A DNA stretch of 64,000 nucleotides from Pseudomonadota bacterium (GTDB lineage: Bacteria; Desulfobacterota; Desulfobulbia; Desulfobulbales; Desulfocapsaceae). The DNA is taken from assembly GCA_018820855.1 (NCBI GenBank), contig JAHJNL010000007.1, positions 62,001-126,000 of the forward strand, written 5' to 3'. The notes beneath the pieces were generated by a model. The model was not told the origin of the DNA. It searched no databases and saw nothing but the letters and a program-made list of their open reading frames with translations. Of the stretch, positions 43,791 through 54,858 are shown piece after piece; position 1 is the stretch's first letter, and each line of letters starts with the position of its first letter. The translations under genes and the position numbers were made by a program.

Positions 43791-44277
43791 ATGCCATTGA
43801 CCTATGAGTTCGCTTTGGCCACGGTTTGTTTTTACAACAGCAACGAGATTCTTGGCACTGTCTGCTCTTGAGGGAATCTCGGTTTAATTGTATGCAAGTG
43901 CGGTGTTGTGCTATCTGCGAACGTCGGCAGAAAAAAATAGTATTTTGATCAGCGTCTCATTTGAAGCCTTGTGTTTCACCACCCAGTCAGCGATCAGCCC
44001 ATCCAGAATAACAAAGTATGGTTGGGCAGGCTGATCGCGAACCTTTAGAACAGATCAGGATAGTTTTATTTTGAGGTATCATGAAGTCGGGGGGCATGTT
44101 GGCTGTTGCTGATACCTTATACATCTCCAACTCAGTATTCACCTGAGTTTGCTTTGTTGTTTGCTTTTTTTTATGTTGCACCAGGCGTTACAGAACACGC
44201 TATGCCTGCCTTAACGCCCCTTGAAAGCAAAAAACATACGGCACAACCCGTAGTAAACTTTATTGTCTGTATTTCTC
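43791..44277. other. Intergenic region with a long hairpin
   Basis: About 490 bases between convergent genes, with no convincing protein. GCGATCAGCC (43990-43999) pairs with GGCTGATCGC (44029-44038), with partial pairing inside. There is no U-run on either side, so a simple terminator is doubtful; a small RNA is possible. Confidence 0.45.
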
Positions 44278-45960
44278 CTAACGGGTGAGTTGACGATATT
44301 TGATTCTATGTGGCTGGTCTGCCTCTGTTCCCAGTCGTGCCTTCTTGTCTTTTTCATAATCCGAATAATTGCCTTCAAACCAGACAACCTGGGAATCTCC
44401 CTCAAAGGCAAGGATGTGAGTCGCAATTCTATCTAGAAACCACCTGTCATGACTGATAACCACAGCGCAACCGCCAAAGTTGTCCAAGGCTTCTTCTAAG
44501 GCTCTGAGGGTGTTGACGTCCAGGTCATTTGTCGGTTCATCGAGAAGGAGTACATTGCCGCCTTCCTTGAGCATTCTGGCCAGATGTACTCGATTACGTT
44601 GTCCGCCAGAAAGGAGGCCAACTTTTTTCTGTTGAGCAGATCCGGAAAAGTTGAATTTTGCCACATAGGCCCTGGAGTTTATCTCTTGTGTACCAAGCCA
44701 TACAGTCTCCTGGCCTTCTGAAACGGCCTCCCAGATTGTCATTTCCGGGTCAAGTACTTCACGGCTCTGATCCACGTAAGACAGTTTGACGGTTTCTCCT
44801 AAACGGATAGTACCCTCATCAGGGGTGTCTCTGCCGGTGATCATTTCAAAGAGGGTGGATTTACCAGCCCCGTTGGGTCCTATGATGCCGACTATGCCAC
44901 CTGCGGGAAGGCTGAAATTCATGTCGTCAACAAGGATGCGGTCGCCGAACGCCTTGCGTACATGTTCTGCCTCAATAACAAGTTTGCCGAGCCGGGGGCC
45001 GGGAGGGATAAAGATCTGCAGATCTTTGGCCATCTTTTCAGTTTCCTGGCCAAGAAGTTGTTCGTAGGAACTGATACGGGCCTTGGACTTGCTTCGTCTC
45101 CCCTTGGGAGACATCTTGATCCATTCCAGCTCTCTTTGCAGAGTCCGTCGGCGATCACTCTCCTTCTTCTCTTCATTGGCCAACCGTTGTTCTTTCTGTT
45201 CCAGCCAAGATGAATAATTTCCTTTCCAGGGAATGCCTCGTCCCCGATCAAGTTCCAGAATCCATCCTGCAACATTATCGAGGAAATAGCGATCATGGGT
45301 GACTGCAATGACGGTCCCGGAATATTGTTGGAGGTGGTGCTCCAGCCAGGCGACGGATTCGGCATCCAGGTGGTTTGTCGGCTCATCGAGGAGCAGGATA
45401 TCGGGTTTTTTCAAAAGGATACGGCAGAGGGCAACACGCCTCTTTTCACCACCTGAGAGGATATCGCATTTTGCCTCAGAAGGCGGACAGCGCAGGGCAT
45501 CCATGGCCATTTCCAGTTTGGAATCAAGATCCCAGGCATCAAGGGTGTCCAATTTGTCTTGTACTTCACCCTGGCGTTCGATAAGGGCCTGCATCTCATC
45601 GTCGCTCATGGGCTCTGCAAATTTTTCGTTAATTGTGTTGAATTCATTTAAGAGATTCACTGTGGACTGGGCACCTTCCTCAACTATCTCTTTCACTGTT
45701 TTGGTAGGATCGAGTTCAGGTTCCTGGGGCAGGTAATCGATGGTCAGTCCGGGGGACATAATCGTCTCCCCATTAAAATCTTTATCTATCCCGGCAAGAA
45801 TACGAAGCAAACTGCTTTTTCCGGAACCATTGAGACCAAGTACGCCTATCTTTGCTCCATAAAAATAGGAGAGAGATATATCTTTAAGAATCGGTTTGTC
45901 GTCATAGTACTTACTGACTTTAATCATCGAATAGATAATTTTTTTATCATCAACACTCAT
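44278..45960 (-). CDS. ettA: ABC-F translational throttle protein EttA
   Basis: 560 residues with two ABC ATPase domains (Walker [11 protein letters not shown] and [10 protein letters not shown]; signatures [13 protein letters not shown] and [13 protein letters not shown]; Walker [12 protein letters not shown] and [11 protein letters not shown]) and the linker of about 80 residues between them that reaches into the ribosomal E site. There are no membrane segments. It links translation to energy status. Usual length for EttA. Confidence 0.96.
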   Translation of the reverse strand: MSVDDKKIIYSMIKVSKYYDDKPILKDISLSYFYGAKIGVLGLNGSGKSSLLRILAGIDKDFNGETIMSPGLTIDYLPQEPELDPTKTVKEIVEEGAQSTVNLLNEFNTINEKFAEPMSDDEMQALIERQGEVQDKLDTLDAWDLDSKLEMAMDALRCPPSEAKCDILSGGEKRRVALCRILLKKPDILLLDEPTNHLDAESVAWLEHHLQQYSGTVIAVTHDRYFLDNVAGWILELDRGRGIPWKGNYSSWLEQKEQRLANEEKKESDRRRTLQRELEWIKMSPKGRRSKSKARISSYEQLLGQETEKMAKDLQIFIPPGPRLGKLVIEAEHVRKAFGDRILVDDMNFSLPAGGIVGIIGPNGAGKSTLFEMITGRDTPDEGTIRLGETVKLSYVDQSREVLDPEMTIWEAVSEGQETVWLGTQEINSRAYVAKFNFSGSAQQKKVGLLSGGQRNRVHLARMLKEGGNVLLLDEPTNDLDVNTLRALEEALDNFGGCAVVISHDRWFLDRIATHILAFEGDSQVVWFEGNYSDYEKDKKARLGTEADQPHRIKYRQLTR

Positions 45961-46235
45961 TTGATTATCCTGATTTGAGATGGGTGAATAGGGGGAAAAG
46001 TTCTACGTGACTGAGAACAGTCATAATACCCTGAATGCCACGAAAAGAAAAGATCGATATGGCTGATTTGTTAAGCCTTATACAAAGGGCTATCAGGAAT
46101 GATTAAGTTGCCGTTGGTAACTTGCTATGTTGAGAAAAACAAGTAATATGAGAAAGGGTCGCAAAAAAACTTACCACACATTTATGCGCTGAGCGGTTAA
46201 TTCAAAATTCCAAAATTTTTCTTTTTTACATTTAC

Positions 46236-48557
46236 ATGAAAATACGCAGTTTCATCTTCTTGATTGTCATAGTCCTGGGCCTCTTTCCTCTTTTTATTAT
46301 GGTTGCCCTCAATTGGCCAAAAACCATCGAACGACTGGAATATGCAGCTGAATCAGAGACTCAGGCCCAGTCACATGTGGAGTTTGCTCAGTTAAATGCC
46401 AGAATACGTTGCCTGAAAAAGAGTCTTATTCGTTCCGCCACACTTCCCTCTGCCTTTGCCGCGATCCACGATTCCACAAATATTGATACCATGTCCGGGG
46501 TTCTGAAAAGATGGTTCGAGAGCGATGAGCAGGTTCAGGAGCTCACCCTTTTCAGTGGTAACGGTGATGAGTTGCTTTCTTTCCACCGAGAGGGGCCTGA
46601 GTTACTGGCAGGTGCTTCTGTTGTAAATCATTTTGAGCATAGATTTTTTCGGCAATCGCTCGAACTTGATGAAAATCAGGTTTTTGTGAATCTTGTCGGT
46701 CAGAAAACTGATCCTTTTCAGCATACCGGCAGCGATGAGTACGAACTGCTAATGTCAACACCTGTGGTCGAGACTGGTCGAGGTCCCATTGGTGTCATGA
46801 TGATGCGTATAGATATGTCTGAGTTCCTTAAAAATTTTAAGGATTCATATTGGGTAACTGAAAACGGGAGTTACCTGCGTGGATGTGACGCCAGTGTACC
46901 TGCTCCTGATTCTGTGCGTGATATGGAGAGTGATACCTGTAATGCCTTCACCGAGTTTCCCGGTCTGCAGGTAACGGAAATCAGTGATCCCTTGATTTTG
47001 TCAGGAAAAAACAAGAAAAAAATTGCCTGGATGCCGCTTATTTTTAATGAAGAACATCAAGCTGTCATGTGGGTGGGGAGCCGGGTTGATGAGAGTGCCA
47101 TAGAAAAATGGAAAATGAGTCTGACGATAAATGTTGTTATGATCATCTGTATCATGTCACTTCTGGTTTTCATTTCCGCTACCTGGATTGCAGGGAAACT
47201 GGAGTTTATCCAGAAAGATCTCCTCACAGGCCTCGACAACATTATCAACAATGAAAAAAGGACGGAATTCAAGTGGAATGGCCCGCAAGAGATCAAAAAC
47301 CTTGCTCTTGACCTTACAGCCCTTTCTGAGAGTTATAGTGATACCTGTGAGGCCAGAACCCTTGCCGAAACCTCACTTCGCGAGAGTGAAGACAAGTTCA
47401 GAAGCCTTACTGCTTCTGCCCTTGACGGCATTATTCTCATGGATCATCAGGGGAATATTGCCTATTGGAATGAAGCGGCAACCACGATTTTTGGCTTTAC
47501 CTCTGATGAAGCCATGGGAAAGCCTATTCATGCCCTTCTCGAACCACGACGTCAAGGGGGGAATCTGAGTGTTGAACCTCTGGGAAAGGCTAAATCCGGA
47601 AGAAATGTTGCCCACACCGTTGAGCTTATAGTTCGGAATAAAAATACTAATGATGTCTTTGTGGAGCTTTCTCTTTCCTCTACGAGAATAAAAGGTCAAT
47701 GGCACGCAATTTGGATTGTTCGTGATATTACCGAGAGAAAAAGCAACGAAGAGGCGGCCAGGACACAGCAGCAACACCTGCTCCATGCTGACAAGATGAT
47801 TTCTTTGGGGCTCTTGGTCTCCGGTGTTGCCCATGAAATCAACAATCCAAATTCTATCGCCCTGTTAAATCTTCCCATTCTCACGCGTTCATGGGAAAGT
47901 GTAAAACCAATTTTAGACGAGTTCTATGAAGAAAATGGTGATTTCAGTGTTGCTGGGATTGACTATTCCAAAATGCGGCAACAACTCCCGCGGACCTGCA
48001 CGGAGCTAGAGGAAAGTGCCGGACGAATCAAACAGATTGTCGTTGATTTGAAAGATTATGCCAGACAGGAGACCAGCGGCCTGATGTCACCCGTGAATAT
48101 CGCCGAGGTGGTTCAGTCAGGAGTTCGTCTTACTTCTAGCAGTATTCATAAGGCCACCAATAAATTTGTCACGCGCTATGGTGCAGATCTGCCACAGGTC
48201 CTCGGAAATAAGCAGCGACTTACACAAGTGGTTATCAATCTGATTCAGAACAGTTGCGAAGCGTTGGCTGCCAGTGACCTCTCGCTTACCATTACCACTC
48301 GCTATAACAGAGAGAGTGACGGGGTGGAAATCTCCATTCGTGATGAGGGTGCAGGCATAGCCGCCGATGACTTGAAGCAGGTAACAGATCCTTTTTTCAC
48401 GACTAAGCGGAGTATGGGGGGGACCGGTCTGGGACTTTCTGTTTCTGCTGGAATCGTCAAGGAACATAACGGGGTGATGAATTTTTACTCAGAGCTTGGC
48501 AAAGGTACTGAGGTGGTTATTATTCTTCCTGCATTACTCCAAACACCAACACACTAA
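46236..48557 (+). CDS. Membrane sensor histidine kinase with large periplasmic domain
   Basis: 773 residues. First helix (about 5-23), a periplasmic sensor of about 260 residues (Cache-like, tentative), second helix (about 290-312), a helical linker, PAS (about 385-505), HisKA with phospho-His about 533 (GVAHEINNPNSIALL) and HATPase (NLIQNSCEAL, RDEGAGIAADD, MGGTGLGLSV). The following regulator gene lies 26 bases downstream, so they are a pair. Their place before the arn operon suggests they sense an envelope signal such as cationic peptides or metal ions (inference). No clear ribosome-binding site. Confidence 0.92.
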   Translation: MKIRSFIFLIVIVLGLFPLFIMVALNWPKTIERLEYAAESETQAQSHVEFAQLNARIRCLKKSLIRSATLPSAFAAIHDSTNIDTMSGVLKRWFESDEQVQELTLFSGNGDELLSFHREGPELLAGASVVNHFEHRFFRQSLELDENQVFVNLVGQKTDPFQHTGSDEYELLMSTPVVETGRGPIGVMMMRIDMSEFLKNFKDSYWVTENGSYLRGCDASVPAPDSVRDMESDTCNAFTEFPGLQVTEISDPLILSGKNKKKIAWMPLIFNEEHQAVMWVGSRVDESAIEKWKMSLTINVVMIICIMSLLVFISATWIAGKLEFIQKDLLTGLDNIINNEKRTEFKWNGPQEIKNLALDLTALSESYSDTCEARTLAETSLRESEDKFRSLTASALDGIILMDHQGNIAYWNEAATTIFGFTSDEAMGKPIHALLEPRRQGGNLSVEPLGKAKSGRNVAHTVELIVRNKNTNDVFVELSLSSTRIKGQWHAIWIVRDITERKSNEEAARTQQQHLLHADKMISLGLLVSGVAHEINNPNSIALLNLPILTRSWESVKPILDEFYEENGDFSVAGIDYSKMRQQLPRTCTELEESAGRIKQIVVDLKDYARQETSGLMSPVNIAEVVQSGVRLTSSSIHKATNKFVTRYGADLPQVLGNKQRLTQVVINLIQNSCEALAASDLSLTITTRYNRESDGVEISIRDEGAGIAADDLKQVTDPFFTTKRSMGGTGLGLSVSAGIVKEHNGVMNFYSELGKGTEVVIILPALLQTPTH

Positions 48558-48583
48558 TTTATTCTCTTTACTCTAACGTTATC

Positions 48584-49999
48584 ATGACAAAAACACGCTA
48601 CCCAACACTCCCTGTCCTTCTCGTTGACGATGAAAATGCCTGGTTGAACAGCTTTGGCCTTACCTTACAAGCTGCAGGAATAAATAATGTTGTTACCTGC
48701 AATGATTCACGAAATGTCCTTGAGCTAATAAAGATGCAGCCGATCAGCGTGCTTGTCCTGGATCTTACCATGCCCCATTTGGCAGGGGATGAGCTCCTGC
48801 CGCTGGTAGTAAAAGATTATCCTGAGATTCCAGTGATCATCATGACCGGGCTGGATCAGGTTGAGACAGTCGTTTCCTGCATGAAACTAGGTGCCTATGA
48901 TTTTTTCACCAAGGTCACGGAAGAATCACGACTGGTCACCGGTGTTCAGCGTGCCATTGATCTCGGTCTGTTGCGCAGGGAGAACAGCTCCCTTAAAGAA
49001 CATTTTTTAAAAGATCAGCTGAATCATCCGGATGCCTTCTCTCATATCATTACCCATAATAAAACAATGCGTTCGGTCTTTCAATATATTGAAGCCATTG
49101 CAACTACTTGTGAACCTGTGCTCATCACTGGAGAAACAGGATCCGGCAAGGAGCTTTTTGCCCGCGCCATTCATCATCTTTCAGAGAGAAGCGGAGAGTT
49201 TGTGGCAGTGAATATTGCAGGCCTGGATGACACCATGCTTGGTGATACCCTGTTTGGGCACAAGAAAGGTGCTTTTTCTGGTGCTGAGCAGAGTCGCAAG
49301 GGGTTAATCGCAACCGCTGCTGACGGCAGCCTCTTTCTTGATGAAATAGGTGACCTTTCCCCTGGTTCCCAGATTAAACTCCTGCGCCTGATCCAAGAAA
49401 GAGAATATTATCCTCTGGGGTCGGACGTAGCTCGCAGTACTAATTTACGCATGATCTTTGCCACTCATCGCGATCTTGATTCTCTGCAGGAATCCGGGGA
49501 ATTCCGTCAGGATCTTTTTTTCAGGCTGCGCACCCATCACGTCCATATCCCTCCTCTGCGCGAACGCTTAGACGATCTGCCACTACTGCTCGATTACTTT
49601 CTGGAGGAGGCTGCAGATCGACTGAAAAAGAAAAAGCCTGCCTATCCCAATGAACTTCCTATCCTTCTTGGCACATACAATTATCCTGGAAATGTTCGTG
49701 AGCTGCAGTCTATGGTTTTTGACGCACTATCCAAGCACAAGAGTAGAACTCTTAGCATGGATGTGTTCAAGGACTACATTGAAAAACGCTGCAGTAACTC
49801 TGATGATATTATGGCGGACGTGACAGGCGAAACGGTTTTTAGTATTCTCAGTACCCTGCCGACCTTGAAGGAATCCGGTCGTATTCTGGTACACGAGGCT
49901 CTGCATCGATCTCAGGGCAATCAGGCCATTGCTGCTCAGATGCTGGGAATTACCAGGCAGGCATTGAACTGGAGACTGAAACAGGAGGCAGAAAATTAA
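48584..49999 (+). CDS. Sigma-54-type response regulator with GAFSGA variant
   Basis: 471 residues. The receiver has phospho-Asp about 60 (LVLDLTMPH). The AAA+ domain follows, with Walker A GETGSGKE, the sigma-54 contact loop GAFSGA (about 229-234, Ser in place of the usual Thr), Walker B LFLDEIGD, and a Fis-type HTH (AAQMLGITRQALNWRLKQE). Thr in this loop contacts sigma-54; Ser is conservative, so activity may be kept. It is paired with the kinase upstream. The best -10 before arnB looks sigma-70-like, so its targets are open. Confidence 0.93.
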   Translation: MTKTRYPTLPVLLVDDENAWLNSFGLTLQAAGINNVVTCNDSRNVLELIKMQPISVLVLDLTMPHLAGDELLPLVVKDYPEIPVIIMTGLDQVETVVSCMKLGAYDFFTKVTEESRLVTGVQRAIDLGLLRRENSSLKEHFLKDQLNHPDAFSHIITHNKTMRSVFQYIEAIATTCEPVLITGETGSGKELFARAIHHLSERSGEFVAVNIAGLDDTMLGDTLFGHKKGAFSGAEQSRKGLIATAADGSLFLDEIGDLSPGSQIKLLRLIQEREYYPLGSDVARSTNLRMIFATHRDLDSLQESGEFRQDLFFRLRTHHVHIPPLRERLDDLPLLLDYFLEEAADRLKKKKPAYPNELPILLGTYNYPGNVRELQSMVFDALSKHKSRTLSMDVFKDYIEKRCSNSDDIMADVTGETVFSILSTLPTLKESGRILVHEALHRSQGNQAIAAQMLGITRQALNWRLKQEAEN

Positions 50000-50030
50000 T
50001 GGTAGGGCAGCGGCAGACAGAGGGCAGAGA

Positions 50031-50291
50031 ATGAAGAAAATTTCATGCAATATCAACGGATACAGTGTAACATTTGATCAGGCTAAGGCAATGGCCAGAA
50101 TAGTAGCCGAACCCGAAAATGATTTTACCACTCTGGTTTCCTGGTATGACCGTGATAAAGGCGTCCATTCTCCATGTTGTTTGAAATGTGAACTTCATGG
50201 TGAGCCCGGGTGGGAAGTATATGGAAAAAATCACGAGGGACGTTTGCGGATCTCTGTTGATAATGATCGCTTTGTTTTTATTTATTCCTGA
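50031..50291 (+). CDS. Small protein of unknown function
   Basis: 86 residues, beginning MKKISCNINGYSVTFDQAKAMARIV, with CCLKC in the middle and a beta-rich end. It somewhat resembles small archaeal and bacterial proteins annotated as AF1514/DUF5619; this is from memory and uncertain. It starts 31 bases after the regulator gene and may be co-transcribed. Confidence 0.65.
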   Translation: MKKISCNINGYSVTFDQAKAMARIVAEPENDFTTLVSWYDRDKGVHSPCCLKCELHGEPGWEVYGKNHEGRLRISVDNDRFVFIYS

Positions 50292-50445
50292 GTAGATAGT
50301 TGTTCCATTCCCGCAGCTGTATGGTTTCTCCTCGCTTCTTCTTGCTATCTGGTGTAGAGAAATAGCGATACTTTTGTCCTGATTTTATGGCTGCTTTTCC
50401 CTTCGTTTTTTGAGCATATTTTAGAAAACGGGGCAGAGACGTCAT
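50278..50445 (-). CDS. Possible 55-residue basic protein
   Basis: A short minus-strand frame starting at ATG 50445, strongly basic (KYRYFSTPDSKKKRGETIQL), overlapping the end of the preceding small gene by 14 bases in convergent orientation. A stop lies two codons before the ATG and no ribosome-binding site is seen. It could be a small conserved protein or chance. Confidence 0.3.
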   Translation of the reverse strand: MTSLPRFLKYAQKTKGKAAIKSGQKYRYFSTPDSKKKRGETIQLREWNNYLLRNK

Positions 50446-50629
50446 CAGTTATGGTCAACTGATAATTCATTGAGAACTGATTGCTTACTTTTTCAATTAC
50501 ATTCTGCCGTGATACAGGTATTTTGTGTTTTTGTGAACAGATACAAAGAGGACGACTGGAGAATAAGAATGGTCATAGATCCATACAGTTTTTCCAGCAT
50601 ACACAAAACATTACGCTTTGTGAATTTCA

Positions 50630-50635
50630 TATAAT
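50630..50635 (+). promoter_or_regulatory. TATAAT -10 element just before arnB
   Basis: A perfect TATAAT ends nine bases before the arnB ATG, so a transcript would begin at about the start codon. There is no ribosome-binding site, consistent with a leaderless mRNA. The -35 region (AACATT at 50607) is poor. Confidence 0.4.
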
Positions 50636-50643
50636 CTGACATT

Positions 50644-51792
50644 ATGCGTTCTGAATTTCTTCCCTTTTCCAAACCCTCTATCAGTGAGGATGATATCGCC
50701 GCAGTGGCCGACGTCTTACGTTCAGGCTGGATTACCACAGGAAAGTGGAACAGACAGTTTGAGGATGATATCTGTCAATATTGTGGCAGCAAAGGCGCTG
50801 TGGCTCTTTCTTCCGCAACAGCCGGAATGCATCTTGTGCTGAAGGCCCTTGGTATCGGTCCCGGCGACGAGGTCATTACCCCGGCCATGACCTGGGTCTC
50901 TACTGTTAATCTCATTGTGCTTGCCGGTGCCACCCCTGTTTTTGTGGATGTGGATAAAGACACCCTTATGATTAGCGCAATGGAGGTGAAGCAAAAGATT
51001 ACATCCAGGACACGGGCCATTATTCCTGTCCATTATGCCGGTGCTCCTGTCGACCTTGATCCATTGAGGCAATTGGCGGTTGAATATAATATCCCGCTTA
51101 TCGAAGATGCAGCCCACGCCCTTGGCACCTCATACAGAGGACAGAAAATAGGAATGACAGGAACGGTAATATTCTCCTTTCACCCCATCAAGAATATCAC
51201 CAGTGGGGAAGGGGGGATGGTCTGCTCAGATGATGATCAGCTTTTGGATCGTATACGCAGTCTGAAATTTCACGGGCTTGGAGTTGATGCCTATGACCGT
51301 TCCGGCCAGGGGCGCTCTCCACAGGCCCAGGTAATGGAACCTGGATATAAATACAACCTTCCTGATATACTTGCAGTACTGGGCGTGAAACAACTGAGCC
51401 GAATAGAACAATTTAACCAAAAACGGCGGCTACTTGCCTTGCGATACCTTGAGCTGCTTCAGGATGTGGAAGAGATACGACCTTTGAGTCTTCCCTCCTA
51501 TCCCCATGTTCATGCCTGGCATCTGTTTATCGTCCGGGTCCTTGCCAAAAACAAAGATATTGATAGAGATCATTTCATGAATAAGCTGAAAGAAAACAAT
51601 ATCGGTACCGGGCTACATTTTCGAGCTGTTCATCTGCAGAAATTTTATCATGAACAGTTGGCAATGCAGGAGGGAATGCTGCCCAATACCGAGTGGAATT
51701 CAGAGCGAATCTGTTCACTTCCGCTGTTCCCGGATATGCATGAAGAGGATGTCATAGACGTTGTATCCGCCGTGAAGGGTTGCTTGAGGTGA
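50644..51792 (+). CDS. arnB: UDP-4-amino-4-deoxy-L-arabinose aminotransferase ArnB
   Basis: 382 residues, PLP-dependent DegT family. It makes UDP-L-Ara4N from the 4-keto sugar with glutamate as donor. It opens [19 protein letters not shown] and [14 protein letters not shown], very like known ArnB, which fixes the start. The PLP Lys lies in [17 protein letters not shown] and the cofactor Asp in [13 protein letters not shown]. First gene of the arn operon. Confidence 0.94.
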   Translation: MRSEFLPFSKPSISEDDIAAVADVLRSGWITTGKWNRQFEDDICQYCGSKGAVALSSATAGMHLVLKALGIGPGDEVITPAMTWVSTVNLIVLAGATPVFVDVDKDTLMISAMEVKQKITSRTRAIIPVHYAGAPVDLDPLRQLAVEYNIPLIEDAAHALGTSYRGQKIGMTGTVIFSFHPIKNITSGEGGMVCSDDDQLLDRIRSLKFHGLGVDAYDRSGQGRSPQAQVMEPGYKYNLPDILAVLGVKQLSRIEQFNQKRRLLALRYLELLQDVEEIRPLSLPSYPHVHAWHLFIVRVLAKNKDIDRDHFMNKLKENNIGTGLHFRAVHLQKFYHEQLAMQEGMLPNTEWNSERICSLPLFPDMHEEDVIDVVSAVKGCLR

Positions 51793-51796
51793 GGCT

Positions 51797-52801
51797 ATGA
51801 ATGAAACTGGTACCAATAAGGTAGGGGAACCTGTTATTTCAGTTGTTATTCCCGTGTACAACGAAGAGGCCTGTCTGCGGGAGCTTATCCCCCGCACCCT
51901 TGCCGCCTGTCGTAAGACAGAGAAATCATTTGAAATCCTTTTTGTTGATGATGGTTCCTCTGATACCTCGGCCACCCTTATCAAAGAGGCAGCAAAAAAT
52001 AATGCGGGTGAGGTGGTCGGGGTCTTTCTGAATCGGAACTATGGGCAGCATAATGCGATAATGGCAGGATTTTCCAAGGTTCGCGGAGAAATCGTTGTTA
52101 CTCTTGATGCCGATTTACAGAATCCTCCTGAAGAGATACCACGCCTGGCTACCTTGGGCGCAGAGTATGATGTGGTCGGCACTGTCCGGGCTCACCGCAG
52201 TGATTCGTTTTTTCGAAAATTTTCTTCATCACTCGTGAACAGGGCCGTACAGAGGGCGACCGGGGTTATGATGCATGATTATGGCTGTATGCTGCGGGTC
52301 TATAAACGCCATATTGTTGAAGCTATGCTCATGTGCCAGGAACGGTCTACCTTTATCCCCGTGCTCGCCAACAGTTTTGCCAGAACAACGACGGAGGTGG
52401 AGGTGGAGCATGCTGCAAGAACACTGGGAGAATCAAAGTACAGTTTTGGAAAGCTGATCTCCCTGATGTTTGACCTGGTCACCACCATGACGACCTATCC
52501 CTTGCGCCTGCTTTCCATTGTCGGCGGGATCATATCAGCTACTGGATTTGGTTTTGGTATACTGCTTCTGATCCTCCGCCTTATTTACGGTGCCGAATGG
52601 GCTGTGGGAGGGGTCTTTACACTCTTTGCCCTGGTTTATTTCTTTATTGGTGCCCAGTTTATTGCCATGGGCCTGCTGGGCGAATATATCGGTAGAATTT
52701 ATCATGATGTCAGGGCTCGGCCCAGATATTTTATCCAAGAGATTGTCGGCTCGCAGCCAGATAATAAAGGGGCCTTGCGAGACACAACGTCTTCCCATTA
52801 A
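51797..52801 (+). CDS. arnC: Undecaprenyl-phosphate Ara4FN transferase ArnC
   Basis: 334 residues. A cytoplasmic GT2 domain ([11 protein letters not shown]-type start, [20 protein letters not shown]) is followed by two C-terminal membrane helices (about 235-265 and 270-300), then [20 protein letters not shown], usual for ArnC and related polyprenyl-phosphate transferases. It moves the formylated aminosugar onto undecaprenyl phosphate. AGG upstream; it starts four bases after arnB. Confidence 0.93.
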   Translation: MNETGTNKVGEPVISVVIPVYNEEACLRELIPRTLAACRKTEKSFEILFVDDGSSDTSATLIKEAAKNNAGEVVGVFLNRNYGQHNAIMAGFSKVRGEIVVTLDADLQNPPEEIPRLATLGAEYDVVGTVRAHRSDSFFRKFSSSLVNRAVQRATGVMMHDYGCMLRVYKRHIVEAMLMCQERSTFIPVLANSFARTTTEVEVEHAARTLGESKYSFGKLISLMFDLVTTMTTYPLRLLSIVGGIISATGFGFGILLLILRLIYGAEWAVGGVFTLFALVYFFIGAQFIAMGLLGEYIGRIYHDVRARPRYFIQEIVGSQPDNKGALRDTTSSH

Positions 52802-52827
52802 TGTTTACACTTTGTTATTAGATTATT

Positions 52828-54840
52828 ATGAAAGCTATAGTCCTTGCCTACCATTCCATAGGTTGTATCGGTATTGATAAATTAATTGAAGCCGGTTTTG
52901 ACATTCAGGCAGTTTTTACCCACCCTGATGATCCCAATGAAAACACCTGGTTCGATTCGGTTGCCGAACGTGCAGCTCTTCACGATCTTCCTGTTTTCGC
53001 GCCTGAAAACATTAATCATCCCCTCTGGGTGGAAAAGATCAGTGCCATGCAGCCTGATATCATTTTTTCTTTTTATTATCGGAATATGGTGGGCAGGGAG
53101 GTATTGGAAATACCTGCACAGGGCTGTCTCAATCTTCATGGATCTCTGTTGCCAGCTTATCGTGGACGTTGTCCTGTCAACTGGGTACTGGTTCATGGTG
53201 AAGACAAGAGTGGCGTAACCCTCCATTACATGACTCCACAGCCGGATGACGGGGACATCGTCGGTCAGGAGGTAGTCGGCATCAACCGGGACGATACTGC
53301 TCTAACCCTGCATCGTAAAATTGCAGAGGCCAGTGGCAAACTGTTGCAGAAGGTTTTGCCGGGGATTCTGGATGGCAGTGCAGTACGCATCCCCCAGGAT
53401 AATTCTCTGGCCACCTATTTTGGCGGACGCAAACCCACTGATGGTGAGATTGACTGGACAAAAAGTGCGGAAGAAATCCGTAATCTGGTTCGAGCGGTTA
53501 CCAAACCCTATCCAGGTGCTTTCAGTTTTCTTGGTACGAGAAAGGCAGTGTTTTGGCAGGTGGAGACCTCAACTGTTAATCAGGCAGCAAAGCCAGGTCT
53601 GGTCATATCAGACGCCCCCTTTATTGTTGCCTGTGGTGACGGAGCCGTGGAAATCAAATCCGGGCAGGTAGGTGACAACGGATTGATGCTCAGCGGCAGA
53701 CACCTTGTTTCTGCCATGTCTCTTGTCAAGGGCATGCACCTCGGCCCTGATGTGAAAAAGAAACTGGCTGCCCGCCGTAAAAAATCTGTCCTTATTCTGG
53801 GGGCCGATGGTTTTATTGGCAGCCATCTCTCCGAGTACCTCCTTGATACCGGTCGCTACGAAGTGCATGGCATGGATCTTGGGTCCAGTTATATCAAGCA
53901 CTTACTTGGTCACCCGAACTTTCATTTCTTCGAAGGCGATATCTCTATCCAGAGGGAATGGATTGAATATCATGTCCGCAAATGCGACATCATTTTGCCA
54001 CTGGTTGCTATTGCTACCCCCGCGGAATATACCAAAAATCCTTTACGGGTTTTTGAACTCGATTTTGAAGAGAATCTGCGTATTGTTCGTTACTGTGCCA
54101 AATATGGCAAACGTGTTCTCTTTCCCTCGACCTCCGAGGTCTATGGGATGTGTCAGGATACCAATTTTGATGAAGACAATTCGCAACTGGTCCTTGGACC
54201 TATCCGTAAACAACGATGGATCTATTCCTGTTCAAAACAGCTGATGGATCGGGTTATATGGGCTTATGGTGCTACCAAGGGACTTGACTTTACTCTGTTT
54301 CGCCCCTTCAACTGGGTCGGTTCACGGTTGGACAGTCTGGCCTCTGCTCGTATAGGTTCTTCCCGGGCCATTACCCAGCTTATCCTGAACCTGGCAGAGG
54401 GGACTCCCATCCAGCTGGTGGATGGAGGGTACCAGAAACGGTGTTTCACTGATGTTAAAGATGGAATAGATTGTCTTTATCGTATTATCGAGAATAAAAA
54501 TAATGTCTGTGATTCTGGTATATTTAATATTGGCAACCCTTACAATGAGGCCTCTATCCGTTCGTTAGCAGAAATTCTCGTGGATAAGTTTCAAAAACAT
54601 CCCCTTGCTGACAAATTCCCCCCCTTTGCAGGCATGAGAGAGGTGGAAAGCCGTACGTTTTATGGTAAGGGGTATGAGGATGTCAATTTCAGAAAACCTT
54701 CAATTAAGAAGGCCGAGCGGCTGCTGGGGTGGAAGCCTTCTGTGTCACTGGAACAATCCGTTGAAGAGACCCTGGATTTCTTTCTAAAACAGGCAGTAGA
54801 TACCGGAGAGTTTGAGATCAGTCACAAAGATGATTTCTGA
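52828..54840 (+). CDS. arnA: Bifunctional ArnA: UDP-L-Ara4N formyltransferase / UDP-glucuronate decarboxylase
   Basis: 670 residues. The N-terminal formyltransferase (1-300) has the folate-enzyme active-site segment [18 protein letters not shown] and the DDGD motif. The C-terminal short-chain dehydrogenase-type domain (about 315-660) starts [19 protein letters not shown] (NAD site) and carries STSEVYG and [10 protein letters not shown] (catalytic Tyr/Lys). It oxidatively decarboxylates UDP-GlcA and formylates UDP-L-Ara4N. Normal length for ArnA; both halves look complete. Confidence 0.95.
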   Translation: MKAIVLAYHSIGCIGIDKLIEAGFDIQAVFTHPDDPNENTWFDSVAERAALHDLPVFAPENINHPLWVEKISAMQPDIIFSFYYRNMVGREVLEIPAQGCLNLHGSLLPAYRGRCPVNWVLVHGEDKSGVTLHYMTPQPDDGDIVGQEVVGINRDDTALTLHRKIAEASGKLLQKVLPGILDGSAVRIPQDNSLATYFGGRKPTDGEIDWTKSAEEIRNLVRAVTKPYPGAFSFLGTRKAVFWQVETSTVNQAAKPGLVISDAPFIVACGDGAVEIKSGQVGDNGLMLSGRHLVSAMSLVKGMHLGPDVKKKLAARRKKSVLILGADGFIGSHLSEYLLDTGRYEVHGMDLGSSYIKHLLGHPNFHFFEGDISIQREWIEYHVRKCDIILPLVAIATPAEYTKNPLRVFELDFEENLRIVRYCAKYGKRVLFPSTSEVYGMCQDTNFDEDNSQLVLGPIRKQRWIYSCSKQLMDRVIWAYGATKGLDFTLFRPFNWVGSRLDSLASARIGSSRAITQLILNLAEGTPIQLVDGGYQKRCFTDVKDGIDCLYRIIENKNNVCDSGIFNIGNPYNEASIRSLAEILVDKFQKHPLADKFPPFAGMREVESRTFYGKGYEDVNFRKPSIKKAERLLGWKPSVSLEQSVEETLDFFLKQAVDTGEFEISHKDDF

Positions 54841-54858
54841 TAACGGCTGTCCAGGCAG

